A DNA stretch of 64,000 nucleotides from an uncultured Lachnospiraceae bacterium (GCA_947570615.1 CANOVJ010000016.1:1-64000); one strand, 5' to 3'; shown: positions 54,746 through 64,000, counted from the stretch's first letter. Notes: generated from the sequence alone by a model not told the origin. Made by a program: numbers and translations.

Positions 54746-56086
54746 TCACAGCCAGAAGCTCAGGCTCATCTGCTCCTCATTCTCCGCATAGGATACCGTC
54801 CCTTCCCCGGTGCTTAAGTAGTCGAAGATCCCCTGCTCTTCGATGAGATGCGTCATCATCTGAGCATAAACCGTCTGATCCGCGCATTTGAGGGTTACAT
54901 AGCTGCTGCCCCGCTCACGGGAGGTGGAAAAGACCTCCCGAAGCCTGTCCCGGTCCACCTGGGTAAAGTAAAGCCCCTCCCGGACATAATAGTTATCCTC
55001 CATACAGTCGCAGACAGGAATCTCCACGATGGGATCGATGATGTGGGTTTTCGTGAGCTGCTGCGTGGTAACGCACAGATAATCGTAATTGATGGGCGGA
55101 ATGCTGCCCAGGGTCTGATCTGCGCTTCCGCCTACGATCTGATAGGAAGCGTCCCCCCAGGTCGTATCCACATAGTAATAATTTCCATCCAGCCTTACCA
55201 GATTCCAGGCATGTCCCTCCCCGCCGGAGACTCTGCCCATCACAAGGGCGGCGTCGATCCCCGCCCTCTCAAGGAGATACTGTGTTGCCTTGGCATAGCC
55301 CTGACAGACACTTCGGTTGTGGATAAACACGGAGCAGATATTCTGATTGTCCGGGGCCTGCGCATCGTACTCTGTGTGATTGATGATATATTCGTAAATA
55401 TATTTTACTTTTTCATAATCCCCAAAGCCCGCCTCCATGCCCGAAAGGCACTGCGCCACGTACCGGTCGATCTGTTCCTTACACCTTTGGGCCTCCTCCC
55501 GGTTCACATTGTAGGCTCCCGAAAAAGTGATCTTTTTCACCACGTCCCCCAGCGTGTATCTGGTAAAGGTGTAACCGTCCACATAGAAGATCTCCGGGTG
55601 ATCGTTGAGCACACACTGAAACACCTTTTCAATCCTGTCCGTCTCCATACAGGACAGAGCCACGCCTTCCCCGAAATCGTCCAGGATCCTGAGGATCTCC
55701 GCATAGAGAAGCTGCTCCTGCTCCTCCAGCCTGTCATAGTGAAACCGGCCCCTCTGGCGCTTCCTGATCTGTTCAGCCTCCTCGGGAGAGATGCCGGAAA
55801 TACCGCTGATCTCCTCAGAGTCCGCTTCCCTTCTCTCCTGACCGGGATTCTCGTTCGTCCCTGCACAGGCCTCTCCGTCCTCCTGCGTCCGGTCCGGCGT
55901 TTCCTGCCCCGAAGCCTGTGCCTGCTCCTTCGAATCCTGCGAAGGGCCGTCAGTGGATACGCCCCCTTCCGATTGCCCGCTATGAAATTTTGTCCCGTCT
56001 TCCCGTGTCTGCCCCGCCGATCCTGCGCATCCGCACAAAAGCGCAAGGCACAGAAGCAGAAGACACATGCTCCGTCTTATTTTCAT
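54746..56086 (-). CDS. Transglutaminase-like lipoprotein
   Basis: A 446-residue protein with a lipoprotein signal ([12 protein letters not shown], lipid Cys about 20). A low-complexity linker follows (about 25-110, rich in E, G, Q and S). The transglutaminase-like domain has Cys in [16 protein letters not shown] (about 265), His in [10 protein letters not shown] (about 291) and Asp in YYVDTTWGD (about 305). Many such clostridial proteins act on the cell surface as proteases or in wall cross-linking. The ATG is adjacent to the prfC stop, so it is co-translated with prfC though unrelated in function. Confidence 0.88.
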   Translation of the reverse strand: MKIRRSMCLLLLCLALLCGCAGSAGQTREDGTKFHSGQSEGGVSTDGPSQDSKEQAQASGQETPDRTQEDGEACAGTNENPGQERREADSEEISGISGISPEEAEQIRKRQRGRFHYDRLEEQEQLLYAEILRILDDFGEGVALSCMETDRIEKVFQCVLNDHPEIFYVDGYTFTRYTLGDVVKKITFSGAYNVNREEAQRCKEQIDRYVAQCLSGMEAGFGDYEKVKYIYEYIINHTEYDAQAPDNQNICSVFIHNRSVCQGYAKATQYLLERAGIDAALVMGRVSGGEGHAWNLVRLDGNYYYVDTTWGDASYQIVGGSADQTLGSIPPINYDYLCVTTQQLTKTHIIDPIVEIPVCDCMEDNYYVREGLYFTQVDRDRLREVFSTSRERGSSYVTLKCADQTVYAQMMTHLIEEQGIFDYLSTGEGTVSYAENEEQMSLSFWL

Positions 56087-57679
56087 TCAGTCACGTCCAA
56101 ATTCCGCAAGTTCCAGTCCCCTGTTGCGATCCAGCGTCATCCCCACGCTCCATGCGTTCACGAACAGAAGAAGGGGATTTCCCTTCAGGTCCCTGACCTT
56201 CTTCATGTCGGAGGTCCCCGTCAGATGCTCCAGATCAATATCCTTATTCTGTATCCACCTGATATGCTCATAGGGCAGATTTTCCAGACGGATCTCCACA
56301 TTGTACTCGTTCTCCAGACGGTATTTGAGCACGTCAAACTGGAGCACTCCCACCACGCCCACGATGATCTCCTCCATTCCTGTGTTGAACTCCTGGAAAA
56401 TCTGGATGGCGCCCTCCTGGGCGATCTGGGTGATCCCCTTCACAAACTGCTTTCTTTTCATGGTGTCCATCTGCCTCACCCGCGCAAAGTGCTCCGGCGC
56501 AAAGGTGGGAATCCCCTCATAGCAGAACTGCTCCCTGGGCATACACAGCGTATCCCCGATGGAAAAGATTCCCGGGTCGAACACCCCGATAATATCTCCC
56601 GCCCAGGCCTCCTCGAGCACCTTCCTCTCGCTGGCCATGATCTGCTGCGGCTGGGAGAGGCGCATGATCTTTCCTCCCTGCACATGCTTCACCTCCATGC
56701 TGGCCTCATACTTGCCGGAGCAGATCCGCATAAACGCGATCCTGTCCCTGTGGGCTCTGTTCATGTTGGCCTGAATCTTGAACACAAAGGCGGAGAACTC
56801 TTTGCGTGTGGGGGAGATCAGTCCGGTATCCGCCCGTCTGGGCAGAGGATTTGTGGTCATCTTAAGAAAATGCTGCAGGAAAAATTCCACCCCGAAATTG
56901 GTAAGGGCCGATCCGAAGAACACCGGCGTCAGCTCTCCCGCCTGCACCAGCTCCAGATCGAATTCCGCGCTGGCCCCGTCCAGAAGCTCGATCTCCTCCC
57001 TCAGGGTATCCGCCGCCTCCTGTCCGATCGCGGAGATCAGATTTTCCTGCTCCGACACAGCAATCTCTCTGCTCTCCCCCTCCTTCGTGCCCTTCTCCGT
57101 GTCGGAGTAGGTGATCACACAGTGCCTGTCCCTGTCGTAGACGCCCTTAAATCTCTTTCCGGAGCCGATGGGCCAGTTCACCGGACAGGTTGCGATCCCC
57201 AGCTCCTTTTCGATCTCGTCGAGAAGCTCAAAGGTATCGTTCGCGTCCCTGTCCATCTTGTTGATAAAGGTAAAGATGGGGATTCTGCGCATGACGCAGA
57301 CCTTGAAAAGCTTGCGCGTCTGGGCCTCCACGCCTTTGGACGCGTCGATCACCATCACCGCGGAGTCCGCCGCCATCAGGGTTCTGTAGGTATCCTCGGA
57401 AAAGTCCTGGTGCCCGGGCGTGTCCAGGATGTTGATGCAGAAATTATCATACTCAAACTGCAGTACCGAGGAGGTGACAGAGATTCCTCTCTCCTTCTCG
57501 ATCTCCATCCAGTCTGAAACTGCGTGCCTGGCCGTCGCCTTTCCCTTCACGCTTCCCGCCAGGTTGATGGCTCCCCCATATAAGAGAAATTTCTCTGTCA
57601 GGGTGGTTTTCCCTGCGTCCGGGTGGGATATGATGGCAAAGGTTCTTCTTCTGTTTATCTCCTGTTCGTAATTATCCAC
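56087..57679 (-). CDS. prfC: Peptide chain release factor 3
   Basis: A 530-residue translational GTPase if started at the GTG at 57679, which has GGAGG eight bases upstream. G motifs are SHPDAGKTTLTEK, ERGISVTSSVLQF, DTPGHQDFSED and INKMDRD. The rest follows RF3 rather than EF-G (VGVVGVLQFDVLKYRLENEY). It recycles RF1 and RF2 after termination. The start overlaps the deoB stop by 8 bp. Confidence 0.95.
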   Translation of the reverse strand: MDNYEQEINRRRTFAIISHPDAGKTTLTEKFLLYGGAINLAGSVKGKATARHAVSDWMEIEKERGISVTSSVLQFEYDNFCINILDTPGHQDFSEDTYRTLMAADSAVMVIDASKGVEAQTRKLFKVCVMRRIPIFTFINKMDRDANDTFELLDEIEKELGIATCPVNWPIGSGKRFKGVYDRDRHCVITYSDTEKGTKEGESREIAVSEQENLISAIGQEAADTLREEIELLDGASAEFDLELVQAGELTPVFFGSALTNFGVEFFLQHFLKMTTNPLPRRADTGLISPTRKEFSAFVFKIQANMNRAHRDRIAFMRICSGKYEASMEVKHVQGGKIMRLSQPQQIMASERKVLEEAWAGDIIGVFDPGIFSIGDTLCMPREQFCYEGIPTFAPEHFARVRQMDTMKRKQFVKGITQIAQEGAIQIFQEFNTGMEEIIVGVVGVLQFDVLKYRLENEYNVEIRLENLPYEHIRWIQNKDIDLEHLTGTSDMKKVRDLKGNPLLLFVNAWSVGMTLDRNRGLELAEFGRD

Positions 57680-58856
57680 GTATTTTTCCTCCAAATTCCT
57701 CAAATCGGATCAGGGACGTCCCCGCAATGTCCCCCTTCACTCCAAGGGCCGCAAGCACCGTCGCGCCAATATCCGCAAAGGTCTGTCTCGTCCCCAGATT
57801 ACCCGGAGCGATCCCTTTTCCGTAAATCAGCAAAGGGGTATGCTCTCTGGAATGATCGGTGGATACCGTATAGCCGGGATCGCACCCGTGATCCGCCGTA
57901 ATCATGAGCAGATCCTCCTGGCGGAGCTTTTCCAGAATCTGCGGCAGTCTTTCATCAAACTCGGAAAGGGCCCGGGCATAGCCTTCTATATCGTTTCTGT
58001 GCCCGTAGAGCATATCATAATCCACCAGATTGATAAAGCACAGTCCCTTAAAATCCTGATCCAGATATTCCAGCGTCCTGTCGATCCCTTCTTTGTTTCC
58101 TCCGGTATACACGTAGGAGGTGATGCCCTTTCCCGCAAAAATATCCTTTATTTTGCCTACGCCGATGACCTCCATCCCCGCGCCGGAGATCGCATCCAGC
58201 ATGGTCTGCCTGGGAGGCTCCAGGGAAAAATCGTGACGTTTCGCCGTTCTGGTATAATTCCCGCTCTCTCCCACAAAGGGCCTTGCGATCACTCTCCCCA
58301 CGCTGTGCTTTCCGGAAAGGAGCGCGCGGGCCATCCGGCAATACTCATACAGCGTCTCCACCGGCACAATCTCCTCATGAGCCGCGATCTGGAACACACT
58401 GTCCGCGGAGGTATAGACGATCAGCTTCCCCGTCCGCACATGCTCGTCCCCATAATCCCGGATCACCTCTGTCCCGGAATAAGGTTTGTTGCACAGGATT
58501 CCTCTTCCCGTCATTTCGCAGAAGGCATCCGTTATCTCCCCGGGGAACCCCTCCGGGTAAACCGGAAGCGGTTCGGGAGAAATACATCCTGCGATCTCCC
58601 AGTGTCCGATGGTGGTGTCCTTCCCCCTGGAGGCCTCCTTCATTCTCCCGTAGAGCGCCTGGGGCTTCAAAACGCCGTCCCGCCAGTCGATTCCGTCAAT
58701 ATTAAACAGTCCAAGCCGTTCCATGTTGGGCATGTGGAAACAGGAGCCCCTCGAGGCGGAACGCAGGGTATTGGTGCCTGCGTCTCCAAATTCGGCCGCA
58801 TCCTCCATCGCTCCGATTCCCACACTGTCCAGAACAATCAAAAACACTCTCTTCAT
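57672..58856 (-). CDS. deoB: Phosphopentomutase
   Basis: A 394-residue alkaline-phosphatase-fold enzyme. It starts MKRVFLIVLDSVGIGAM (Asp metal ligand). It has DTTIGHWEIAG (catalytic Thr about 86), DYDMLYGHRND (about 288) and ITADHGCDP (about 328) followed by DHSREHTPLL. It converts ribose-1-phosphate and deoxyribose-1-phosphate to the 5-phosphates in nucleoside salvage. It is followed directly by prfC. Confidence 0.96.
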   Translation of the reverse strand: MKRVFLIVLDSVGIGAMEDAAEFGDAGTNTLRSASRGSCFHMPNMERLGLFNIDGIDWRDGVLKPQALYGRMKEASRGKDTTIGHWEIAGCISPEPLPVYPEGFPGEITDAFCEMTGRGILCNKPYSGTEVIRDYGDEHVRTGKLIVYTSADSVFQIAAHEEIVPVETLYEYCRMARALLSGKHSVGRVIARPFVGESGNYTRTAKRHDFSLEPPRQTMLDAISGAGMEVIGVGKIKDIFAGKGITSYVYTGGNKEGIDRTLEYLDQDFKGLCFINLVDYDMLYGHRNDIEGYARALSEFDERLPQILEKLRQEDLLMITADHGCDPGYTVSTDHSREHTPLLIYGKGIAPGNLGTRQTFADIGATVLAALGVKGDIAGTSLIRFEEFGGKIRG

Positions 58857-58952
58857 AGGGTATCCCTTTCTTTCTTTTTAAAACTCCCTCAACAGGTTCT
58901 TCTTCCAATTCCAGTATCAGGATACCACATTTTTCTGAATCTGGCATTAATA

Positions 58953-59711
58953 TTATTCTTCACTTAAGGTACTGATCACAATTGCGTCCGGGGAAACGCC
59001 TGTCTTGCGGATGACAATATCCTCGATCTGGGCTCTCTGGGCCTCTGTCAGCTCCGGAGCGTTCACCACCACGTCCACCGTTCCGTCGGTTATGCTCACC
59101 ACCACGTCGTCGAATCCCTTGCTCTCCAGAAGAATCTCCGCAGAGGTCTCCTTCTCCGCCACGTCCGTGATGGCGATCATGTTGTCTACCGCTTCCTGCT
59201 TCTGTTCCTCGCTGATATTCACGTTATTGATGATCTCAAGAAGCGTTTCCTTGTTTCTGGCCCTGGTCTGTTCCTTTAACAGTCTTGCCCCCGAGAGGGT
59301 GTTTAAACTTCCCGACGAGGTAAATACCGCCTCTCCCGGCGTCTCCCCTTCGGAGAGCTGGTTCTGCGTATTCTGCGCCATATCCCCCGTCATATTCTCC
59401 GCAAGCAGATCCTCCATCCCCTCATCCAGATAATTTTCTTCTGAAAGCACCACATCGGAATCCAGGCTCTCAATATCCCCGTAGACGCTCTGATCCATCC
59501 CGGCCGCGGAGAGATCCTCATCCGAAATTTCAAAGAGGGCCGCCACATCTGTATCCGACTGCTGATCTGAGGCCACCACCGTATCTGAGCCCGCCGTCAT
59601 AATTTCCTCTTCCGTAATTTTGCTGCCGGCAAAATTCAGGTACCCTGCAACCGCAATCATGATTGCCAGCGCCGTGATCATAATCTGATTCTTTTTCACC
59701 ATATTCTTCAA
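58953..59711 (-). CDS. spoIIIAH: Stage III sporulation protein AH
   Basis: A 252-residue protein with one N-terminal membrane helix (about 8-28) and a long acidic linker (about 30-135). The YscJ/FliF-like ring-building domain is at the C-terminus (TSAEILLESKGFDDVVVSI...IVIRKTGVSPDAIVIS). In sporulation it binds forespore SpoIIQ to form the channel between the two cells. It is the last gene of the spoIIIA operon. Confidence 0.94.
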   Translation of the reverse strand: MKNMVKKNQIMITALAIMIAVAGYLNFAGSKITEEEIMTAGSDTVVASDQQSDTDVAALFEISDEDLSAAGMDQSVYGDIESLDSDVVLSEENYLDEGMEDLLAENMTGDMAQNTQNQLSEGETPGEAVFTSSGSLNTLSGARLLKEQTRARNKETLLEIINNVNISEEQKQEAVDNMIAITDVAEKETSAEILLESKGFDDVVVSITDGTVDVVVNAPELTEAQRAQIEDIVIRKTGVSPDAIVISTLSEE

Positions 59712-59725
59712 TTCCGTTTCTCCTT

Positions 59726-60358
59726 CTACTGAGATATCATTTTAACTATTTTAATTTTATGTGCCTCAAGTCCAAATAATGCCTGAATTGCTTCCGTTAT
59801 ATTTCGGATTGTCCCGGCGCTGCCGCCTCCCTGGGCGCAGACCACCACGCCTTCCACCCGGGGGGAGAGCACCTGCTTCACATAGGGGCTGCCGCCGCTT
59901 CCCTGCCCGCCGCTGTAGATGGTCTGCTCGCTCTGCGTGATATCCGTGGTATTCCTGCTGCCCCCGGCGGAATCCACCTCGGTGGTGCCCTCCCTGACCG
60001 TACTCTGATCCTTCTCCACCACGGCCAGAGCGGAGCCCTCCAGCGTCACCATCACCCTGACCCGGCCCACGCCCTCCATGGCGCCCAGCAGCTCCTCCAG
60101 GGAATGCTCCAGGCTCTCCGCATAGGAAAGGGTCTCCTTCTCAGAGCCGCCTGTACCTCCCGCCTTCTCTGTCTCCGACTGTAAATTCATTATAGCAGCA
60201 TCACTGTCCCATTTTCCGGACTGCAGCTGTGATTTTTTTTCTTTTTCCTCCACCGGCCAGGCGATCACCAGAAGAAGGACGCCCACCAGTATCACGATCA
60301 GAAAATTATCCCGGGTCATTTTGTGGGAAAACTTCCCAAATATCTTCTTTTCAGACAT
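59726..60358 (-). CDS. spoIIIAG: Stage III sporulation protein AG
   Basis: A 210-residue protein if started at the ATG at 60358, with GGAGGG eight bases upstream. The GTG at 60367 overlaps the ribosome binding site. It has one membrane helix (about 15-35) and a periplasmic-like domain with LEELLGAMEGVGRVRVMVTLEG and the C-terminal strand region VEGVVVCAQGGGSAGTIRNI. It forms a ring in the SpoIIIA-SpoIIQ channel. Confidence 0.93.
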   Translation of the reverse strand: MSEKKIFGKFSHKMTRDNFLIVILVGVLLLVIAWPVEEKEKKSQLQSGKWDSDAAIMNLQSETEKAGGTGGSEKETLSYAESLEHSLEELLGAMEGVGRVRVMVTLEGSALAVVEKDQSTVREGTTEVDSAGGSRNTTDITQSEQTIYSGGQGSGGSPYVKQVLSPRVEGVVVCAQGGGSAGTIRNITEAIQALFGLEAHKIKIVKMISQ

Positions 60359-60363
60359 CCGAC

Positions 60364-60945
60364 TCACCCTCCCTCCTGCCGCAAAACAATTTCAACCCTC
60401 TGCTCCTCCACCCCCAGGGCCTGGCCGCAGAGCCTTTGCAGCCTTTCCTTCTCCGCGTCATCCTGCGCCACAGCGCCTTCCTGCCGAGCGCTCTCCTGCG
60501 GGGACTTCTCCCCCAGACGCACCGGTTCGATGCGGATCTCTCCCCCCGCGCCGCCCGCCTTATCCTCCGCCTGCACTGTGACCACCACCCTTCCCTGATC
60601 CTGGTCCAGCGCCACCGCCTGGATGTGATATCCGCTGTCGCATTCCTCAAGCTTCTCTTTCAGCTCCTGCTCGATGGCTCTCGCGATGCCGTCCCTGTTA
60701 TCCTCCACTGCAAATCCCTGTCCCTGAGCGCTGACTGCCTGTTCAAGCTGCGCAACCCTGTCGGCGATCCTCCGCCTTTCCTCCTCATCCGTAAGAAGCT
60801 GAAAAAGGGGCTGCGTGAGCTGCAGGATCATCATGATTCCCACCAGCAGTCTCACATATTTCCCGTAAGAGCTGCCGGGCACAAAAAAAAGAATGGCCTG
60901 CGCAATTATCATAAAAATACAGATGTCCTTAATAATGGAAACCAT
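60364..60945 (-). CDS. spoIIIAF: Stage III sporulation protein AF
   Basis: A 193-residue protein if started at MVSIIKDICIF (60945), after GGGAGG. It has two hydrophobic helices at the N-terminus, then a charged helical region and a ring-building-type domain at the end (GALGVEEQRVEIVL region). Part of the mother-cell side of the channel complex. Confidence 0.88.
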   Translation of the reverse strand: MVSIIKDICIFMIIAQAILFFVPGSSYGKYVRLLVGIMMILQLTQPLFQLLTDEEERRRIADRVAQLEQAVSAQGQGFAVEDNRDGIARAIEQELKEKLEECDSGYHIQAVALDQDQGRVVVTVQAEDKAGGAGGEIRIEPVRLGEKSPQESARQEGAVAQDDAEKERLQRLCGQALGVEEQRVEIVLRQEGG

Positions 60946-60962
60946 TGAGCCTCCCTTCTCAT

Positions 60963-62183
60963 TTACCCGGAAAAGGTACAGGAAATCACCGCGATCACGA
61001 TCACAAACACAGCCACGCCGGCGGCCAGGCACTTAAGGAGCAGAAAGCATCCCTCCCCCACCCGGTCTGTACAGGCCGAAATCCTCTTGTCGCTGACGAT
61101 CCCCGTGATGGCCGCCCCCAGCTTTACCACTCCCGTGACGATCAGTATCCTGGAAAGCGGCATGATGCAGAAGGCGATCAAAAGCACCAGAAGCAGCACG
61201 CCGAGACTGTTTTTGATCAGCACCGCCGAGCCCAGCATCAGCTCCGTCATGCCCTCCGCCACCCCGCCGATTCCCGGAATGGCGGAAATCGCCTTTCGCA
61301 TGGCGGAGATCCGAAGCCCCGAGGCCACCGGCACAATGACGGCCTGCACCAGCCCCAGCCCCGTCACCACCCCCAGGGCCGCCTTCAGGGCCAGACCGAT
61401 CCCCCTGGCAATAAAATCCAGCAAAAGAGCCAGCTTTTCCTCGGCCCAGAGCCCATTGAGCAGAGCCAGCATCACATAGCTGTAGATCAGGGGGATGAGC
61501 ACCGTATTTAAAAAGCTTTCCACCAGATAGACCAGGGCAAGCATCAGCTGATAATATCCCATCGCCGCTGCCGCTCCCTGGGCCGCTCCCACCGCCATAA
61601 AATAGGTAGGAATAAACATTTTGATGAACAGCACAATGCTCTCCATGGCCCCGCCGGCAATCTCCGCCACGAAGAGAAACACCTTTGTGAGGATCACCAT
61701 CAGAAACAGATAGAGGAAGTAAAAGCCCGCCTGGGCGATCTGCTCTCCCGCAAAGAGATCAGAAAATTCCGCAAAAAGGGCGGAGACCACTCCCAGCACC
61801 AGAATGTAGATCAGGATCTGACGGATTCCCGAGAGCTCTCCCAGCAGAGAGCTTTTAACCTGTCCTGCCAGAAGCCCCAGGGCGGCCGGGGCCTGTCCTG
61901 CCATCACCATGGAAAGCAGCTCCTCTCCGTCCAGGGCAAACCCTGGAAAAAGGCTGTCGATCCCCTCGTTGACAGAACCCATATCGCAGGAGGCAAGCCA
62001 CTCCTTTACACAGGAAAATTCCCCGTCCGAAGCCTCCTGCAAAAAGACCTCCTCACTCCCGGAGGTTTCCTCCGGATAATCTTTCTCCTGCGCGCGCGCC
62101 TCCTGTCTCCACAGCAGGCAAAGGGCCAGAACGCATGCCACCACAAAAATTCCTCTTTTTTTCCTTTTCACTGTCCCTCTCAC
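60963..62183 (-). CDS. spoIIIAE: Stage III sporulation protein AE
   Basis: A 406-residue polytopic membrane protein. It has an N-terminal signal sequence (about 10-28), an acidic region, then about eight membrane helices with the conserved KAISAIPGIGGVAEGMTELML (about 290-310). The start is a GTG at 62183 overlapping the spoIIIAD stop; an alternative GTG lies at 62171. It is the likely core membrane protein of the channel machinery. Confidence 0.93.
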   Translation of the reverse strand: MRGTVKRKKRGIFVVACVLALCLLWRQEARAQEKDYPEETSGSEEVFLQEASDGEFSCVKEWLASCDMGSVNEGIDSLFPGFALDGEELLSMVMAGQAPAALGLLAGQVKSSLLGELSGIRQILIYILVLGVVSALFAEFSDLFAGEQIAQAGFYFLYLFLMVILTKVFLFVAEIAGGAMESIVLFIKMFIPTYFMAVGAAQGAAAAMGYYQLMLALVYLVESFLNTVLIPLIYSYVMLALLNGLWAEEKLALLLDFIARGIGLALKAALGVVTGLGLVQAVIVPVASGLRISAMRKAISAIPGIGGVAEGMTELMLGSAVLIKNSLGVLLLVLLIAFCIMPLSRILIVTGVVKLGAAITGIVSDKRISACTDRVGEGCFLLLKCLAAGVAVFVIVIAVISCTFSG

Positions 62184-62566
62184 CCCGCAATGGCGTTAAT
62201 GTTTTCGATCACCGCAGCCAGCACCGGGATTCCCATAAGCAGCACCGAAAGCTTACCGAAAATTTCAATCTGCCCGGCCACCGCCCCGTAGCCCGCGTCC
62301 TTGCAGATGGATGCGCAGAACTCGCACACATAGGTGATCCCCACCGCCCTGAACAGAAACCCCAGATAGTCCGTACTCCCGTTTAAGGCCCCCTGGAGCT
62401 CCCTGATTCTCTCCAGCAGCGCCTTAAGGCCGCTTATGGAAAAGGTAAAGATAATCAGACAGATCCCGGCTCCCAGATACAGGGCGTATTCCGGCCTGCC
62501 GGACTTAAACTGCAGAGCCAGCATTACCCCCGCCACCCCCAGCATCCCAATCCTGATAATTTCCAT
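62180..62566 (-). CDS. spoIIIAD: Stage III sporulation protein AD
   Basis: A 128-residue membrane protein if started at MEIIRIGMLGV (62566), with AAAGGAGCG upstream. Four hydrophobic helices are visible, including VTYVCEFCASICKDAGYGAV-like residues (GITYVCEFCASICKDAG) conserved in the family. Confidence 0.92.
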   Translation of the reverse strand: MEIIRIGMLGVAGVMLALQFKSGRPEYALYLGAGICLIIFTFSISGLKALLERIRELQGALNGSTDYLGFLFRAVGITYVCEFCASICKDAGYGAVAGQIEIFGKLSVLLMGIPVLAAVIENINAIAG

Positions 62567-62627
62567 TTCGCTCCTTTCCGCCTGTGCCGCCTCCACCAGG
62601 CTCCGCCGCCGGGTCGGCACATTGCAT

Positions 62628-62822
62628 TCATAAGCTGAACAAATCCTGTATCATGATGAACAGATCATAGATATAGGGCAAAATCCAGGTGAGCACCAGA
62701 ATCAGTCCCGCAAGGCTGATGAGAAAAGCGTGCTCCTCCCGTCCGCTGTGCTTTAAAATCTGACCTAAAATGGTGATCAGAATCCCCACCGCCGCTATTT
62801 TAAAAATCAGATTGATCTCCAT
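62628..62822 (-). CDS. spoIIIAC: Stage III sporulation protein AC
   Basis: A 64-residue protein with two membrane helices, the usual length of SpoIIIAC (MEINLIFKIAAVGILITILG at the start). The start has GAAAGGAGCGGG upstream. Small membrane partner of SpoIIIAD. Confidence 0.93.
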   Translation of the reverse strand: MEINLIFKIAAVGILITILGQILKHSGREEHAFLISLAGLILVLTWILPYIYDLFIMIQDLFSL

Positions 62823-62873
62823 ATCCCGCTCCTTTCGCGCCGCCCGCGCACTTTTTCCTCCGTTTATCCCTCC

Positions 62874-63389
62874 CTACAGAAGCAGAATGGACAAAAGAAC
62901 GCCTCCGGCTGCCCCAAGGCTCATGATCATTCTGTTTTTTTCCTGCCTCTGCTTTTCCATCTGTTCGATCTGCAGGCCCGCCTCCCGGATCAGTCCGTCC
63001 AGCGCCAGGGCCTGCGCGCCTTCCTCCATAAACCCCAGACAGCGGGGAAAGTCGTAAAGCAGCTTCTTTTCCTGCTCCTTTAAGGGCGTACCCGAAAGCG
63101 CCCGCTCCATCTGCTCTCTCCAGATGGCGGGCAGATTCTCGCTCCCCTCGTAAATTCCTCTGTAAACCGCCTCAAAGGCCTCCCCGAAGGGCTCCTGCTC
63201 CTTTTCCGAAAGGTGCATAAGCGCCTCCGGGATGGTCGCCTTCTGGTAGGCGATATAATACTTCATGGTTTCATAGACAGCGCGGATCTGCACCAGCAGC
63301 CGAAGGCGCTGATTCCGCTCCCGGCAGATGCCCGCCGCAAATCCGATGCAGCCTGCGATCACCATGACGCTTCCCGCCAGCCTTAACAT
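62874..63389 (-). CDS. spoIIIAB: Stage III sporulation protein AB
   Basis: A 171-residue protein with a membrane helix at each end (about 3-20 and 152-171). A helical region lies between them (LRLLVQIRAVYETMKYYIAY, EKKLLYDFPRCLGFM). It resembles GspF-type inner-membrane proteins of secretion systems and is thought to dock the SpoIIIAA ATPase. Confidence 0.92.
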   Translation of the reverse strand: MLRLAGSVMVIAGCIGFAAGICRERNQRLRLLVQIRAVYETMKYYIAYQKATIPEALMHLSEKEQEPFGEAFEAVYRGIYEGSENLPAIWREQMERALSGTPLKEQEKKLLYDFPRCLGFMEEGAQALALDGLIREAGLQIEQMEKQRQEKNRMIMSLGAAGGVLLSILLL

Positions 63390-63413
63390 ATCCTCCCCAC
63401 CTTCTCTGTTCCG

Positions 63414-64000
63414 TTACGTTTCCGAAAACAGTCTTCTGCCGTCCGATCCGAGGATTTCCCGGATCCTGCATCTGCCCTGCGCTTTTTCCAGAAAAACAAA
63501 TCGTTCGAAGCAGTCCCCGGGCCGGTATCCCTGCGCAGCCGTCTCTGTCCCGGATGACGCGCTGACCATACTGCCGTTGATCCGGCCCTTTACATCCTCC
63601 ATAGAATCCCCGTGCATGGTCGCCACCACACTGCTGCCGCTGCGCAGCACCTGAAAGAGCGCACTCATATCCTCCCTGCCCCCGATCTCATCCACCGCCA
63701 CAACCGCCGGCGCCATGGACCGCATCAGAAGCATCATCCCCTGTACCTTGGGGCATCCGTCCAGCACGTCCGTGCGTATCCCCAGGCGGTTCTGCGGGAT
63801 TCCCATAAAGCTTCCGGCTATCTCGGAGCGCTCGTCCACCACCCCCACCTGTCGGCCCGGCCCGCAGGGATTTCCGTCCGACACCTGCCGCACAATATCC
63901 CGCAGCATGGTGGTCTTGCCGCATCCCGGCGGGGAAACCAGGAGCGTGTTCAGAAAGCGGCCCCTGCTGTACAGCCATGGCATGGCCTTCTCTGCCGCGC
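63414..64000 (-). CDS. spoIIIAA: Stage III sporulation protein AA, C-terminal part
   Basis: The gene runs off the right edge. About 195 C-terminal residues are visible, with Walker A LLVSPPGCGKTTMLRD, Walker B PAVVAVDEIGGRED and GSSVVATMHGDSMEDVK, typical of this secretion-ATPase-like protein. It energises the spore channel. The frame is open through base 64000; the internal ATG at 63983 is not the start. Confidence 0.94.
   Translation of the reverse strand, partial: AAEKAMPWLYSRGRFLNTLLVSPPGCGKTTMLRDIVRQVSDGNPCGPGRQVGVVDERSEIAGSFMGIPQNRLGIRTDVLDGCPKVQGMMLLMRSMAPAVVAVDEIGGREDMSALFQVLRSGSSVVATMHGDSMEDVKGRINGSMVSASSGTETAAQGYRPGDCFERFVFLEKAQGRCRIREILGSDGRRLFSET

Noticed and set aside
54848-57517. 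A very long open frame on the plus strand opposite the lipoprotein and prfC genes
   Set aside because: It is the mirror of two well-recognised genes on the other strand, has no family features, and is an effect of the GC-rich codon pattern. The same applies to the long plus-strand frame at 49439-51211 opposite dxs.
1-64000. CRISPR array, rRNA or tRNA genes, prophage structural genes
   Set aside because: I scanned for regularly spaced repeats, cloverleaf-like sequences and typical phage proteins and saw none that I can support.

Overview
The window looks like part of the chromosome of a spore-forming, high-GC member of the Lachnospiraceae (Clostridium cluster XIVa type gut Firmicute). The evidence is a complete run of spoIIIA genes, spoIVB, the usual clostridial nusB-xseA-xseB-ispA-dxs-tlyA-nadK-argR-recN cluster, strong GGAGG-type ribosome binding sites, frequent GTG and TTG starts, and GHKL/LytTR signalling proteins. 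There are no rRNA or tRNA genes, no CRISPR array and no intact transposase. Almost everything from 19 kb onward is on the minus strand.

1-6.3 kb: a partial gene that runs off the left edge, an ABC exporter gene cut off just after its Walker B motif, then a signalling operon with three GHKL histidine kinases around one LytTR response regulator. 6.3-10.4 kb: small metabolic genes (class II aldolase, DUF362 ferredoxin-like protein), a membrane-anchored Asp-box protein and an APH-type kinase. 10.4-12.1 kb: an AT-rich island with an OLD/AAA ATPase and a frameshifted TOPRIM-like partner, resembling a two-gene phage-defence module. 12.4-15.7 kb: a BMP-domain protein with no signal peptide, a metallophosphoesterase, and an XRE regulator fused to a domain that looks like the cytoplasmic part of flagellar FlhA. 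15.8-18.3 kb: rhamnose mutarotase, a Crp/Fnr regulator and a divergent MATE pump, with a palindrome placed where a Crp/Fnr activator would bind. 18.4-25 kb: a secreted protein, a GyrI-like protein, a Nei/Fpg-like glycosylase without the catalytic proline, a WYL regulator, a frameshifted kinase and a gene-free stretch with inverted repeats.

25-36.5 kb: a nine-gene inositol operon, transcribed iolJ-iolC-iolB-GH-iolD-iolE-iolG-ADH-GH. It has two glycoside-hydrolase-like proteins and an iron-type alcohol dehydrogenase, but no iolA, iolR or transporter. It may free inositol from a conjugate and dispose of the malonic semialdehyde by reduction. 36.5-43.7 kb: a cation/proton antiporter with a long acidic tail, an OGG-type glycosylase, a MATE pump, endonuclease IV and an IbrA/IbrB-like pair.

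43.7-64 kb: core genes. spoIVB, recN, argR, nadK, tlyA, dxs, ispA, xseB, xseA, nusB and asp23 form one tightly packed unit behind a recognisable promoter at 54.65 kb. Upstream lie a transglutaminase-like lipoprotein, prfC and deoB, then spoIIIAH back to spoIIIAA, whose start lies beyond the right edge. The usual neighbour of spoIVB, spo0A, is not beside it here.
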